Origin: Plumapathes pennacea
Taxonomy: Eukaryota > Cnidaria > Anthozoa > Antipatharia > Myriopathidae
Direction: 5' to 3'
Length of the DNA stretch: 64,000 nt
Assembly: GCA_964036295.1 (NCBI GenBank)
Contig: OZ038469.1
Coordinates: forward strand, 17,479,591 to 17,543,590
A program made the translations under genes and the position numbers. Shown here piece by piece: positions 1 through 9,600 of this stretch. The stretch's first letter is position 1. Each line of letters starts with the position of its first letter. The notes beneath the pieces were generated by a model. It had not been told where the DNA came from and searched no databases. It saw nothing but the letters and a program-made list of their open reading frames with translations.

Positions 1-431
1 ACAGTTATATACCTTATTTGGAAAGTTATTTGTTATGCAATTAAAAATGCAGAGACAACTTTGACAACTTAGACAACTGAGATTCTAGTTGCAATTGGCC
101 ATTTTCATTTAAATCAAACTCATTTTCATAGGCAATGTTTTGCACTAGGCTTCGTTTTAAACAGAAGTGAGTAAAATTATAGCTACACGTCTAGTTTTAC
201 AACAGAGGGAACAGACATTTCGGAACCAAGAGAGGCGTGGTACTCTGGGGCAAATCGCGTGCTCGGCGTAACGTTGGTGCCGAAGCCAAACCGGAGACTG
301 GGGAGAGCGATTTGGAGCATGTTATTTAGCATTCATGTGTTCTTTTTCTGGTGATTTCAGCAATTAAATTCTTCAGGGTTCATAGTATTACATATTCTAA
401 GATGTTGTGCTTTGAATTCATCTTCTTGCAG
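1..431 (+). other. Gene A last intron, 3' part
   Basis: This is the 3' portion of the last intron of gene A. It aligns with the same intron of gene B (22085-22976) and gene C (45341-46114) and ends in the acceptor at 430-431. The microsatellite that precedes this stretch in B and C would lie left of the window. No exon is visible. Confidence 0.75.
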
Positions 432-2038
432 AGGGGAAGTGCAAAAATGTTGGCAACTATCTAGTTTTACAAGAAATGTTTGAGCGATGTCTACCATTGG
501 ATATGGCAGACAACGAGGATACCACATCCCAATTGCCTGGATGGATTCCCGCGCCAAATAACTTCCAAGATTCCAGTTTGGATTTCCAGGAACTCTGTCC
601 AAAACCTTGGAAATATTTGACAGCAAAAGAGTTACAAACGACTTCTTTTTATGGACAAACATATTCCTATGGGGGTGGGGGCTACGTAGCAGACCTTGGA
701 TACTCTTCTACGTCAGCAAATGAAGTTATTGATATTCTCGAAGAAAATGTCTGGATCGACGATAGAACTGCTGGAGTGTTTGTCGAATTTGCTGTGTTTG
801 AGCCAAGTACGTCCCTCGTCACTTCCGTTAAGTATCTGTACGAACGCCTGGCCACAGGGCAGACTGACACAAGAACCAAAGTGAAAACGTTGACACTGTA
901 CTCACCAGCAGACCCTGGACTTCGCTCAATCTACGAAGTTTGCCAACTGCTCTTTATTTTGGTCATTTGCTTCATGCTTTTTGCTGAAATTGTTAAACTT
1001 ACTCATGCTCAGGCCGCCTACTTCAAACTCTTCTGGAATTGGGTGGAGTTGATAGAGATCGCAAGTGCTTCATCGTCGCTTGCGATGTTTTTCCTGAAAC
1101 AGAAATACACCAGTGCGTTTGTAAAAAGCGTGCATGCCAACCCATTTGAAACAACAAGTGCAGACTACCTGGTGCTTTGGTCGGACTTGGAGGTCGCTTT
1201 ACTTTCATTTGTCATTTTCATTGTTACCATCAAACTTCTCCGGATCATTCGATTTAATCGTCACGTGTGCCAAATGATGGCAACTCTGAAGAGGTCATCC
1301 AAGCCTCTTGTTTCATTTTCAGCCGTCTTTATCACCGCATTGTTGGGATTTTCACACCTTGGTTACCTCGTTTTTGGACACAACCTGGAAGCGTACTCAA
1401 CATATGGCGGTACCTTGGCTTCAATGCTTGTCATGACGTTGGGTGGTCGGATGTATTACAACGAACTCTCCTCGATCAATAGCGTTATTGGTCCAAGTTT
1501 TCTGTTTATATACATGGTCATCATTGGCTGTATACTGGTAAATTTGTTTGTAACTATTCTGATGGACACTTACAGCGATGTCAGGGGAAGTGTTTCAGGC
1601 GACGAAGACTTTTCTGACGCAGATCTGGGCGATTTTATGGCAGACTACATCAAAAAACGCATTAAAGGTCTTCAAAGAAAGATTGTTTTGTGGTGGAAGG
1701 AGAGGTCAAGAAAGAAGGAAGCCGAGGCAGCAAGGCGAAGAAGCAGTGGTGGCTTGGTGAAGTTGAATGCAATTCGTAAAAAAACATTGCGTGGAGGAAT
1801 ATTTCAGGTTGAAGATTTTGAAAATGTAGAACTACTAACAGTAGCGACAGAATACGCTACAGAAGTGAAACATTCAGGCTCACCGTCAACTTTTATGGAC
1901 AGTCTATCGGACTTAAATTTGTCCACGTGGCATAGCATACTTTTGATGTACGCAGGAGAAGAAATCGTAGAAGATCTTTCCGTCGAGGAAATTGTACAGT
2001 GTCTTTCAAACCACAAGAATTTACAATTAAGCAGTTAA
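432..2038 (+). CDS. Gene A (partial): last exon of a polycystin-1-like channel
   Basis: This is the 3' terminal exon of a gene whose other exons lie left of the window. It opens after an acceptor (ttcttgcag) in phase 1 and runs 535 codons to a TAA. It encodes the end of the extracellular polycystin (TOP) domain, then five hydrophobic helices (TM7-11), a pore loop containing Leu-Gly-Gly (1439-1447), and a basic cytoplasmic tail. In polycystins this is the voltage-sensor-like and pore region. The Trp-Ser-Asp-Leu-Glu at the start of the S4-like helix and Asp-Thr-Tyr-Ser-Asp-Val just after the last helix match PKD channel proteins. The product differs from gene B's last exon at about 11 residues and from gene C's at about 6. 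The long ORF begins at an internal Met (476), but the copies in B and C show that this is not the true start. No EF-hand is visible in the tail. Confidence 0.88.
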
Positions 2039-2497
2039 TAGATCGTTGATGAAAGACCGTTCTATGAAAGAGGAAGACCAGCAAGATGACTGAAATAAGA
2101 CAAGGATATGATTCTCTGGTTCTGGTTTCTTTCGAGTCTCTTGAGAAAGTTACGTGTATGAAGCGCTATTCCATTTTACCCGTCGACATGATTTTATTTG
2201 GTCAATTATCCTCGCATAGGGCTGATAATGACTGGACACGCAAAGTATTGTGGTCGAAGGAGATCCCCTTGGCATGGCTTTGTATTGATAATAACAAGAC
2301 CGAGTAGAACATTGATAAATCCCGGTATTTCTTCGAAAAGAAGTAGCAATTGAAAATTATAGGACCAAATATAGATGCGACACCGCTCAATGAATCTTGT
2401 TGAGTTTTTTTTCCATAAACTATCAGTGGAACATAAGATTATACCTTCAATCCTCTAGTATTTAAAAGGAACTCAAAACCCAACATGGCGATTTGGA

Positions 2498-2503
2498 AAT
2501 AAA
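2498..2503 (+). terminator. Polyadenylation signal, gene A
   Basis: AATAAA lies about 460 bp past the stop codon, followed by a second AATAAA a few bases on. The same pair is kept at the same distance after genes B and C, even though the C flank has diverged. This makes it the likely 3' end signal. Confidence 0.5.
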
Positions 2504-2682
2504 AGCAATAAATATGATGTGTAGTTCGTCGCGTTTCGCAAGCTCAGTTGTTTGCTCATTGCTGTTGTCTGTAGTCGTAACAAAGATTGACTCTGGAAAA
2601 TTACATTGAGATTTAAACATTTATCCGAAATGGAGGTCAAGAAAGACCGAAGCGGAAACACCGAGGCGAGTGTAGTGGTGGG

Positions 2683-2975
2683 TACAACGTGCGTCAAACT
2701 TATTCGTAGGAAAAAGATTGCAAAGGAGACTGATAAATCAGCGTATAGACGGCTGCGGAGTAGATGGTCCCAAAAACGTCGAGCTCATAGCAATAAAAAC
2801 AGAAAACCCTCCTGGAGTGGACCAATCGCATTCACTTAGGTCAGGCACTCCTGTGGTTTCGGTGGTCGACAGGTTGGACATGAATTCCTTTACGTGGCAT
2901 AATATACTGATGATGTACACAGAAGAAGAAATCAATGAAGATAGGGTCATAGAGGACATTTGTGGGATGTTTTAG
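2683..2975 (+). pseudogene. Relic of a polycystin-like C-terminal tail
   Basis: A short reading frame ending at 2975 resembles the last ~55 residues of the gene A product. Asn-Val-Glu-Leu, then Gly-Thr/Ser-Pro, then Thr-Trp-His-x-Ile-Leu-x-Met-Tyr and a Glu-rich stretch occur in the same order. A preceding piece in another frame resembles the Val-Lys-Leu plus basic segment of the tail, so at least one frameshift separates the parts. No membrane helices remain. An almost identical copy is at 25228-25520, and it is absent after gene C. It could instead be an alternative terminal exon, but no in-phase acceptor is obvious. Confidence 0.5.
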
Positions 2976-4017
2976 ACTGCAGAAATGGACTATACCTTTC
3001 GAAGATGGGTTGCTGTTAAGTTATTCAATGAGCGAACATCCCAACTGAAGGTCGTCCGAAAGGAGACCAAGGAAATATTGAAAGTATAAAGCGCCAATCG
3101 CCATTCTACCCTCTCATGCCATATCGATATACTCACCGATTATTATTCTTTCTCTGTATCACGAAAAGCGCCCACGAAATCTTTGAGCCGAGAACCGCGT
3201 TGCCAATTCAAAGTAAAAACATGAAATGAAATAAAACAAAAAATAAGATTAGATGTTGAAGTGGGTGCCTGGTAGAGCATAGGTTACTGTAATAATCTAA
3301 TCCCCTTGTTTTAAACGCCACATTGATTTTAAATAGCAAATTGATTGGCTAGACTCTTGTATGATATTTTACATGTTCAGAGGGTGACAGTTTCAACCAC
3401 TTTGCGAGTTCCTGCTTCATCTAATGTTAACAAGCTGCCCAAGCTGGTTCTGCTGTAGTTACTAAAGTTTACTATTTTATGCTCAAATTAACGGTAACAA
3501 CAACCTGAGAGGAGGTTTAGTTGTTTAAGATATTTTTTATTATAGCATACAATTATAATAAAAATAGCTGCTACGTATTTATAAGATGGTAGAACAAACA
3601 AATGACTTTTCTCTTGATAGATTTGAAAGTGCAAGGAATCGGTTGACAGCATACAGCAACCGCACACAGGCAAATAAAGCAGCACGAAAACAGAACCGAT
3701 TTGTCAAACGGGCACTTTCGGCCACTTCAATGCTCTTGTTTACATCTAGAAATGTTTAAAAATATTAAGGCTAAACTTTGGTTCTCAACACAAAAAATTG
3801 TAATAAATCAAAACAAAAATAGCCAAAATACACTTTTAGGTCAAAGTAAACTAATCTCCTCAAACGAGTCGGATGGGAATGGATTCTTGACTCATTTTTC
3901 GAATTTCATCCCCCCTCTGCCGCCGCCGATGACCTTTACCCTTGTTCGTCAAAAGCGCGTGTTTACATTTCACATGTCGCAATATAAATGTACAAATGAG
4001 CGAACGTACACGCAATA

Positions 4018-4480
4018 CTACGGTGACCGGGCTATTTTAATTTCTATGTGAACTGAGTTTTCCTTTACGCCGGTTTTTCTGTTCATAGGAATACAAATTT
4101 TCATTGGACCGAGTAGCATACAGAGTCCTTCAATTCCATCACAAACGGATCGTTGTTGACACTGGAAGGTCTCCGGTATTTGTAAGTGACGTGCGAGGAA
4201 AGGAATGTGGTGCTTGTGGACACGAAACTCAGCAAAGCATTCAGAGTCTTCCACTTGATCAAGATCAAACGCAGGGTACGACTCGTGTGGAAAGTCGAGA
4301 TTCGTAGACTGGTGTACATCGTACAAATGGACGAACTCCTCGTCGTCAAATACATCGCCGACGTAGCACCAGAGTAGCAAATCTTGGATCTCTCTAAAAT
4401 ACGTTTCTTGAACTGGATACTTAATAAAAACAATAAACTTTTCGGAATTCTTCTCGTCGTCGTCGTGCGAGTCGCGCCGC
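4018..4480 (-). pseudogene. PIF/Harbinger-like transposase N-terminal fragment
   Basis: On the minus strand an open stretch encodes an acidic segment followed by Phe-Leu-Ala-Arg-His-Leu-x-Ile-Pro and Val-Cys-Asp-Gly-Ile-Glu-Gly-Leu-Cys-Met-Leu-Leu. This resembles the region before the catalytic domain in animal PIF/Harbinger-type DDE transposases. It then runs into unrelated sequence and stops, so no DDE catalytic part is present and it cannot be active. No convincing Met is seen upstream. The same fragment is at 26522-26971, so it predates the tandem duplication. The family call is from recall of the motif. Confidence 0.5.
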
Positions 4481-4679
4481 TTGCTTAAGCCCTTTTTTTC
4501 GCGCCAAGAACGAGGTCCTTGTCTCTTTAAGGTTATGACGTCAGAACACGTCGTCGTCGTGTCTCGACGTCGTGGTGCTTAAAGTCTCTAATCACTCGCA
4601 CGACAACACCATTCTGTAGTCGGATAGAATTTAACTCATTCCGAACGCTGATAAGGCGAATGGGATTAAGTGATTTTTT

Positions 4680-5420
4680 ATGCTGGGCCCAGCATATAAT
4701 TGTTTTCACCCGAAAACCACAGCGTAGGTATCATGACAATTGGTAAAAGAAGTCCCCCTCTAGGATTTTGAATTTTGATTGACGTGTAAGCAAAAATACT
4801 ATATTTTGATTGGATAATGTTCACGTGCAAGCGGCGGCTGAGTTTCAAAGTATGTAACGTGAGATTTTTGTTGACGTATACTTGCGCTCTTGCGGTTTTT
4901 GTTCATGATATTCACTTTCGCATTTTTCTTCGTCCAGCTGGTTAAAACTAAGCGAAGGAAAGCAAACATAATCAAACGATACCATTTCGACAAGCTGAAG
5001 TGGCTCCCGGCTGGGTTTTTCAGCTTTAACATACGCTCATCAAACAACCGTGAATTCATCAAAACCGCGGTGATAATAGCTCAGAAACGAAACAGGCCGA
5101 CTGGAAGTTAGAAAGCTTGGTAGAAGAAACGCAATTTAGAAGACGAAAAACAGGTAAGTAATGAAGCACAGGCTAGATTAATCGTGGCCTGTGATTAGAA
5201 ACTAATGTTCGAAGTCAAACTGTCTAAACAATCATGCATGAAAATGAGATAAGTCACTCCCAAACTCAAAATGTAGATTCTCTCATCCTTTTGAAGCAAA
5301 TGTACGAGTGTTGTAATTATAACTTATAGTTTAATCAGGTTCATTTGAGTAAATCAAAAGCCAAGTTCCCCATACTGTATAATATTTTTTCGGGTGAGAA
5401 ATTGAAAGAGAAAATTGAAC
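4680..5420. repeat. Dispersed repeat element, copy 1
   Basis: This segment recurs at 27184-27925 through the tandem duplication. It also appears inverted inside gene C's first intron (about 31440-32375) and again inverted, in part, at 34085-34655. Matching landmarks are the stretch around gcgtaggtatcatgac, the one around gtatgtaacgtgagattt, and the one around gtttaatcaggttcatttga. No coding region of its own is convincing. It contains a strong splice donor at 5153/5154, which may serve a 5' UTR exon of gene B. Confidence 0.6.
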
Positions 5421-5479
5421 TTGATCACTCTTGGGAGTCTCGCTCTAGTCCAGAGATTGCATATTCAATTCTTATGGTG

Positions 5480-5616
5480 CGTGCGGACACTTGCCACACC
5501 AAACTTGAATCCCAGCATCTGCCGCGTTTTCACGCGACAAAACTTGTTAATTTTACATTCAACTAACATTCTACATTCAACCGACGGGCAGTTGAGCAAA
5601 TTTTTGAGTCAACGCG
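5480..5616 (+). pseudogene. Second signal-peptide-like exon (relic or alternative first exon)
   Basis: The end of this stretch parallels the first coding exon of genes B and C. It has Leu-Leu-Ile-Leu-His-Ser-Thr, then His-Ser-Thr-Asp-Gly-Gln-Leu-Ser, then a phase-1 donor (cgcg|gtacgtaag). That matches the His-Ser-Thr-Asp-Gly-Gln-Phe-Ser of the real exon, which also ends in phase 1. The His-Ser-Thr segment is repeated once. No Met sits in a good context directly before the hydrophobic part, so I favour a relic. The copy before gene C ends at 28122. Confidence 0.4.
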
Positions 5617-5685
5617 GTACGTAAGTAAAGATTATTTTTAAATTATCGCGTGATCACGATAATTGTACAAATTCGTATTCTTTAA

Positions 5686-5905
5686 GGGTGCGTTCGATTG
5701 ACCGCATTCTATAATAGAAATAGCTAAAATGATCCAAAGTTTTGCTTGTTCTTGGGGAATTATTTTTTGGGATTGTTTTCAAAACCTTCGTGCTGACATT
5801 TTGAACAGCTCCCAATACATCTTGACATAATTCAGCTATAAAGCAAAATATTTATCAATCAGTATAACTATTCCTAATCCGGAAAAGACCCAATCGAACG
5901 CGCCC
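5686..5905. mobile_element. MITE, inverted-pair member 1
   Basis: The terminal inverted repeats are gggtgcgttcgattg at the left and its near complement caatcgaacgcgccc at the right. They are flanked by a TAA on each side, which fits the 3-bp target duplication of PIF/Harbinger-type elements. The body is the reverse complement of the element at 6131-6350. The copy in the B-C spacer is 28192-28411. Confidence 0.65.
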
Positions 5906-6130
5906 TAAGTGTTCTGGATCTTTCCGTACTCTTTTTAGAGCAGCAAAAGACATAAACATCTTACACACCGCCGGGTGATCGTCATTTAAATTGTCTTATA
6001 AATAATCGTCGTTCTCCAAAGCGTGCAGCGTAAGAGACAAAGCCACACGTGACTCGTTCTACAAAGCATTTATTGTTCGATGCGTCAAAAATATTTGAGT
6101 GACTCTTGGGGCCATATACGGGTTTAATAA

Positions 6131-6350
6131 GGGCGCGTTCGATTGGGTCTATTCCGGATTAGGAATAGCGATACTGATTGGTAAAGGATTTTGCTATGTA
6201 GCTGAATTATGTCGAGATGTATTGGGAGCTGTTCGAAATGTTAGCGTGAAGGTTTTGAAAACAATCCCGAAAACATTTTCCCCAGAGCAAGCAAAACTTT
6301 GGATCATTTTAGCTATTCCTATTACGGAATAGGGCCAATTGGACGCACCC
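6131..6350. mobile_element. MITE, inverted-pair member 2
   Basis: This is the same element as 5686-5905 in opposite orientation, with termini gggcgcgttcgattg and a mutated right end (ggacgcaccc). It produces a 77-codon open frame, which I regard as spurious. The counterpart before gene C (28637-28840) has lost about 20 bp near its left end. Confidence 0.6.
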
Positions 6351-6480
6351 AAGTTTGAGCTCAACAACAACTGGACATGCTTAAAAACATTCTGAATATA
6401 ATTTTATTTATGACAACTTTACTTTTGCAATCGGCATTTCAATTTTATGTCACTTATTATGCGTAATAATAATATAGCTG

Positions 6481-6489
6481 TATAAATAA
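6481..6489 (+). promoter_or_regulatory. Putative TATA box of gene B
   Basis: TATAAATAA lies 79 bp before the first ATG of gene B. The aligned position before gene C reads TGCAAATAA. A cag at 6541-6543 could be a splice acceptor, so the true start of transcription may instead be further upstream near 5153. The call is weak. Confidence 0.25.
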
Positions 6490-6559
6490 TGTCACAATAA
6501 CGTCAATTTAAGTACACATTTATATTTGTGCGATCTCTTCCAGCCTCGAACAACAAGCC

Positions 6560-6644
6560 ATGAAGTTAAGAGTTCGGATTCAAGCTGTGCTGATTTTACT
6601 CATCCTCCATTCGACCGACGGGCAGTTTAGCAATTCTCCAAGTG
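6560..6644 (+). CDS. Gene B exon 1: signal peptide
   Basis: The ATG sits in a good context (aagccATGAAG). The exon encodes a basic start, a Val-Leu-Ile-Leu-Leu-Ile-Leu core and a likely cleavage after Asp-Gly, and ends in phase 1 at a gtatgt donor. The exon is 85 nt long, the same as gene C exon 1, and differs from it by only a few bases. Confidence 0.85.
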
Positions 6645-9600
6645 GTATGTAAGCACTTTTTTGAAAGTTTCAATTCTTCAGTTGTTTATATGATCTTCCA
6701 TTATCAGGCTTTTTGCTGCCAAACGGCATGGGTTTTCTCTTTAAACTTTATCGACTTTCTTCGTGCAAATGCTGGGTAGACGTTTTTTAAATCATCTTAA
6801 ACTGTGTATTTCTCTGTCTTATTATTTATCCATTGTGTGTTCTTCATGTATTCTTCAAAAGACGCATAGTCATATCAACACCAAATGCTAAGCATAGCCA
6901 CCCGCCCTCAACATTGAGACTTGAATTAGGTTGGGTAAATGTTCATTGTTGATCCTAGTTAGGTCCCAGTGCGATTTGAGAATTTAAGGATAACAAGTTG
7001 TTTCCTTTATTGGTTCGAGGGATGGTTCAACGATCAGTTAGGCGCGGCGCAACAAGAATCCAGCAGAGAATTAAAATAAGGCAACTCGTGCAAAAACATT
7101 TAAGACACATCTATAGGTTTTTATTTCATATTTTTTTCTGGCTAGTTTCAATAACTATAGATATGTACATTTGCTCACTATACTATTTCAAAAGAAACGT
7201 TGGTCCGTAAGGCGAAGGCGAAGCTGTAATCACCACTCCACTCAAAGGAAAAGAGCAAAGTAGAGTAACTAAGAAAATATTACACATCACACACTTATGA
7301 CGTCTATCAGCACTTTCTTGCCATAAAAGTAGTAGCTCAAGCAAGAAGCCAATATTTGAAAATTGAGCTGATTGGAGTCGTCGTGCTCTCGCGTGCTCTC
7401 GCGTGCTCTCCCGTGTTCTCCCGTGTTCTCCCGTGCTCTCGCGTGCGACTCCTTGCTCTTCTTGTGTTGTGGTGTCGTCAGCCACATGCGCGACATTTCT
7501 TGAACGATATTAAAGCGCGCGAAACTGAGTCGAAAAACTGGCGAGACATCAGGACTTGGACACATCTTTTGATTCCTCTATTTCCTCTCTTTATACCGTC
7601 GCTGTTTCAAGTTTGAAGCGTTTACGGAATTATATATTTCTGTACTCATTCGTTAAACCTTGAAAGAAAAAGCAGTCCTTCGAGCAAAGGATAAGTACTG
7701 TGTGTCCCATTGAGCAGCTGCACCAGCGTATTGTACAGGGAAATAATGATTGTATTTTCCGATATTTTAACCGGCGCGGTCTTGTTAAGCCTGTTTTTCA
7801 CTAGCGACATAAGCGAGTGACACCTTGCTTATGTTGCCACTGTCGCTCTCATGTGCTTATGCTTATGCTTCTTAACAGAAACAGAAACCACAGCCGCAAT
7901 TATGTATGCACAGTACGTGTCAGATGAGGTTGTTTTTGATAATTTGGGTTTGGTCAAATATAACTTGATTAATTTTAAATCTGTCGAACATGCCCCTACA
8001 GAGTGCGAAAATATTTAAAACAACTATTTCAAGCTCTATGATTTCCTATTCCAATGGTATTAAACAGTGAACCCTCTCTAAAGCAGACACCTTCGGGACT
8101 ATCATTTAGTGTCTGCCTTAGAGAGGTATCCGTCTTACAACACTGCTTAGGGAGAGTTCAGTTTATAGAGAAACAAGTTAAAATCGGTAAGGATCAAATG
8201 TGCATCCTGGATTTTGTTATTATATCCCATTTTTCATGATGCAGGGCAAACTATCAATGTTTGCCCTGCAAAACTATATTTTTATTTTTTGAGACTAATA
8301 CTTAAACTCCAAGTTGTGTAAACTATCCAGAGTAGCTGCAAATGACAAAATAATTTGAGGGGTGTCCTATAACTCTACGTAAATTATTTTAAGTGTCAAT
8401 TTCCCAACACAGCTCCCATAATCCATAAAACGTAATGTAAAATAAGTAGGATAAAGCTAAAGTTAATTTATCTCATTTTTCTTTAGTTGTTCCGTCATAC
8501 AAGACGTGCAACGAGCTTCGCGATGCTGATCCCGATAAGTAAGTCCAACCTCAATAATTTTATATTATTTACCTCATTACATGAAATTTTCGCAGCACAC
8601 TAGGCCTGTTTCAACATCGAACTTCACATGCGTCGAATACAATGCAAATGAGCAAAATCTATTGCTCAGCTAATTTACATTGTATTTGGCCTGCGTAGCG
8701 GCTCTCCCAAGGAAGGAGAGGGGAGGGGGTCCTGAGTCTGAGCACGAATGGGAGGAGGGGGAATGGGGAGAAGGGGACGTTCGCGTTCGCGCTAGGACCG
8801 GACCCCCTCCCCTCCCCCGGGAGAGCCGATACGCAGGCTACATTGCATTCTGCGCATGTGAAGTTCGACGTTTAAAACAGGCCTTAATTTCGGCGACTGA
8901 AAAAAATACGCGAAAGTATGGTGTCGCGAAATAGAAAAGAAACAAATCGAAATCATGACCAAGAATGTAAGTTTTTCGAAAATCGCCAAATGAAAGCGTC
9001 GCCAAACATGCACCCCTAAACTCGCGAACCAACCTGTCGTGAAATTTCTTGTATTAAGGTACTCTATGTTAGTGTATGACAGTATTTGTTTTTACAAAAA
9101 TAACTATAATCAGGATTTTATAGCATGCACATGCCCACCTACACCACAAGAATGTGTTAGTTTTGAAGACTTCTATCTTTTAAATATCAATTCGAGCTTG
9201 AACTTAAAGTTCTACTGAAAGCATAGGTCTCGATTACCAGTACTTTTTCAGATTGTTATCAAACACTTTCTCAGTAATAATGCTTCTTAAACAGGGGTTT
9301 TATTCAACTTGTATGTTTCTAGTACGCCGATGAACGTTTTTTTTTTTTCATAAAAATTAACAGCGCGAAGATCGACAAGGCGTACGAACTTGATGTGGAC
9401 TCCTATAAGACCCAGGTGTTCTGTCAGATGACCGTGATTGATGAATGTGGTTCGGGAGCATGGACACTAGTCATGAAGATTAATGGCTCCAAGGTGCGTC
9501 ATAATGTGTTCAGAGGAGTCAATATTACATTGAGAGGGGTCAATATTACATTGAGAGGAGTCAATATTACATTGAGAGGAATCAATATTGCATTGAGAGG

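Larger units (their letters stand above)
2039..6543. other. A-B intergenic region and 5'/3' flanks
   Basis: This stretch is nearly identical to the B-C spacer (24584-29026). In order it holds gene A's 3' UTR with a polyadenylation signal at 2498, a decayed copy of the final-exon tail (about 2683-2975), a transposase fragment on the minus strand (4018-4480), a dispersed element (4680-5420) ending in a good splice donor (CAG|GTAAGT at 5153/5154), a signal-peptide-like exon with a donor at 5616, two inverted MITEs, and the putative promoter of gene B. Between 2976 and 4017 I see only AT-rich sequence without supported genes. Confidence 0.7.

Noticed and set aside
476-478. Met at 476 as the start of a separate 520-residue gene
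   Set aside because: It is internal to the last exon. The exon begins at 432 and continues the extracellular domain encoded upstream, as seen in B and C.
357-662. A 101-residue minus-strand frame found three times (also 22902 and 46040)
   Set aside because: It is antisense to the conserved last exon. Its conservation follows from the sense protein.
2086-2307. A 73-residue frame shortly after the stop, open in all three copies
   Set aside because: It is in another frame within the 3' UTR. Most substitutions in gene C change residues, so there is no sign of purifying selection.
4890-5111. Short basic frame in the dispersed element (also at 27393)
   Set aside because: It is unchanged between tandem copies only because they are recent, and the inverted copies do not keep it.
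6099-6332. A 77-residue frame upstream of gene B
   Set aside because: It is the inside of a MITE, and the copy before gene C is disrupted.
7183-7616. Arg/Ser/Glu- and Val/Leu/Ser-rich frames on both strands
   Set aside because: They come from the 10-bp repeat gtgctctcgc and surrounding intron.
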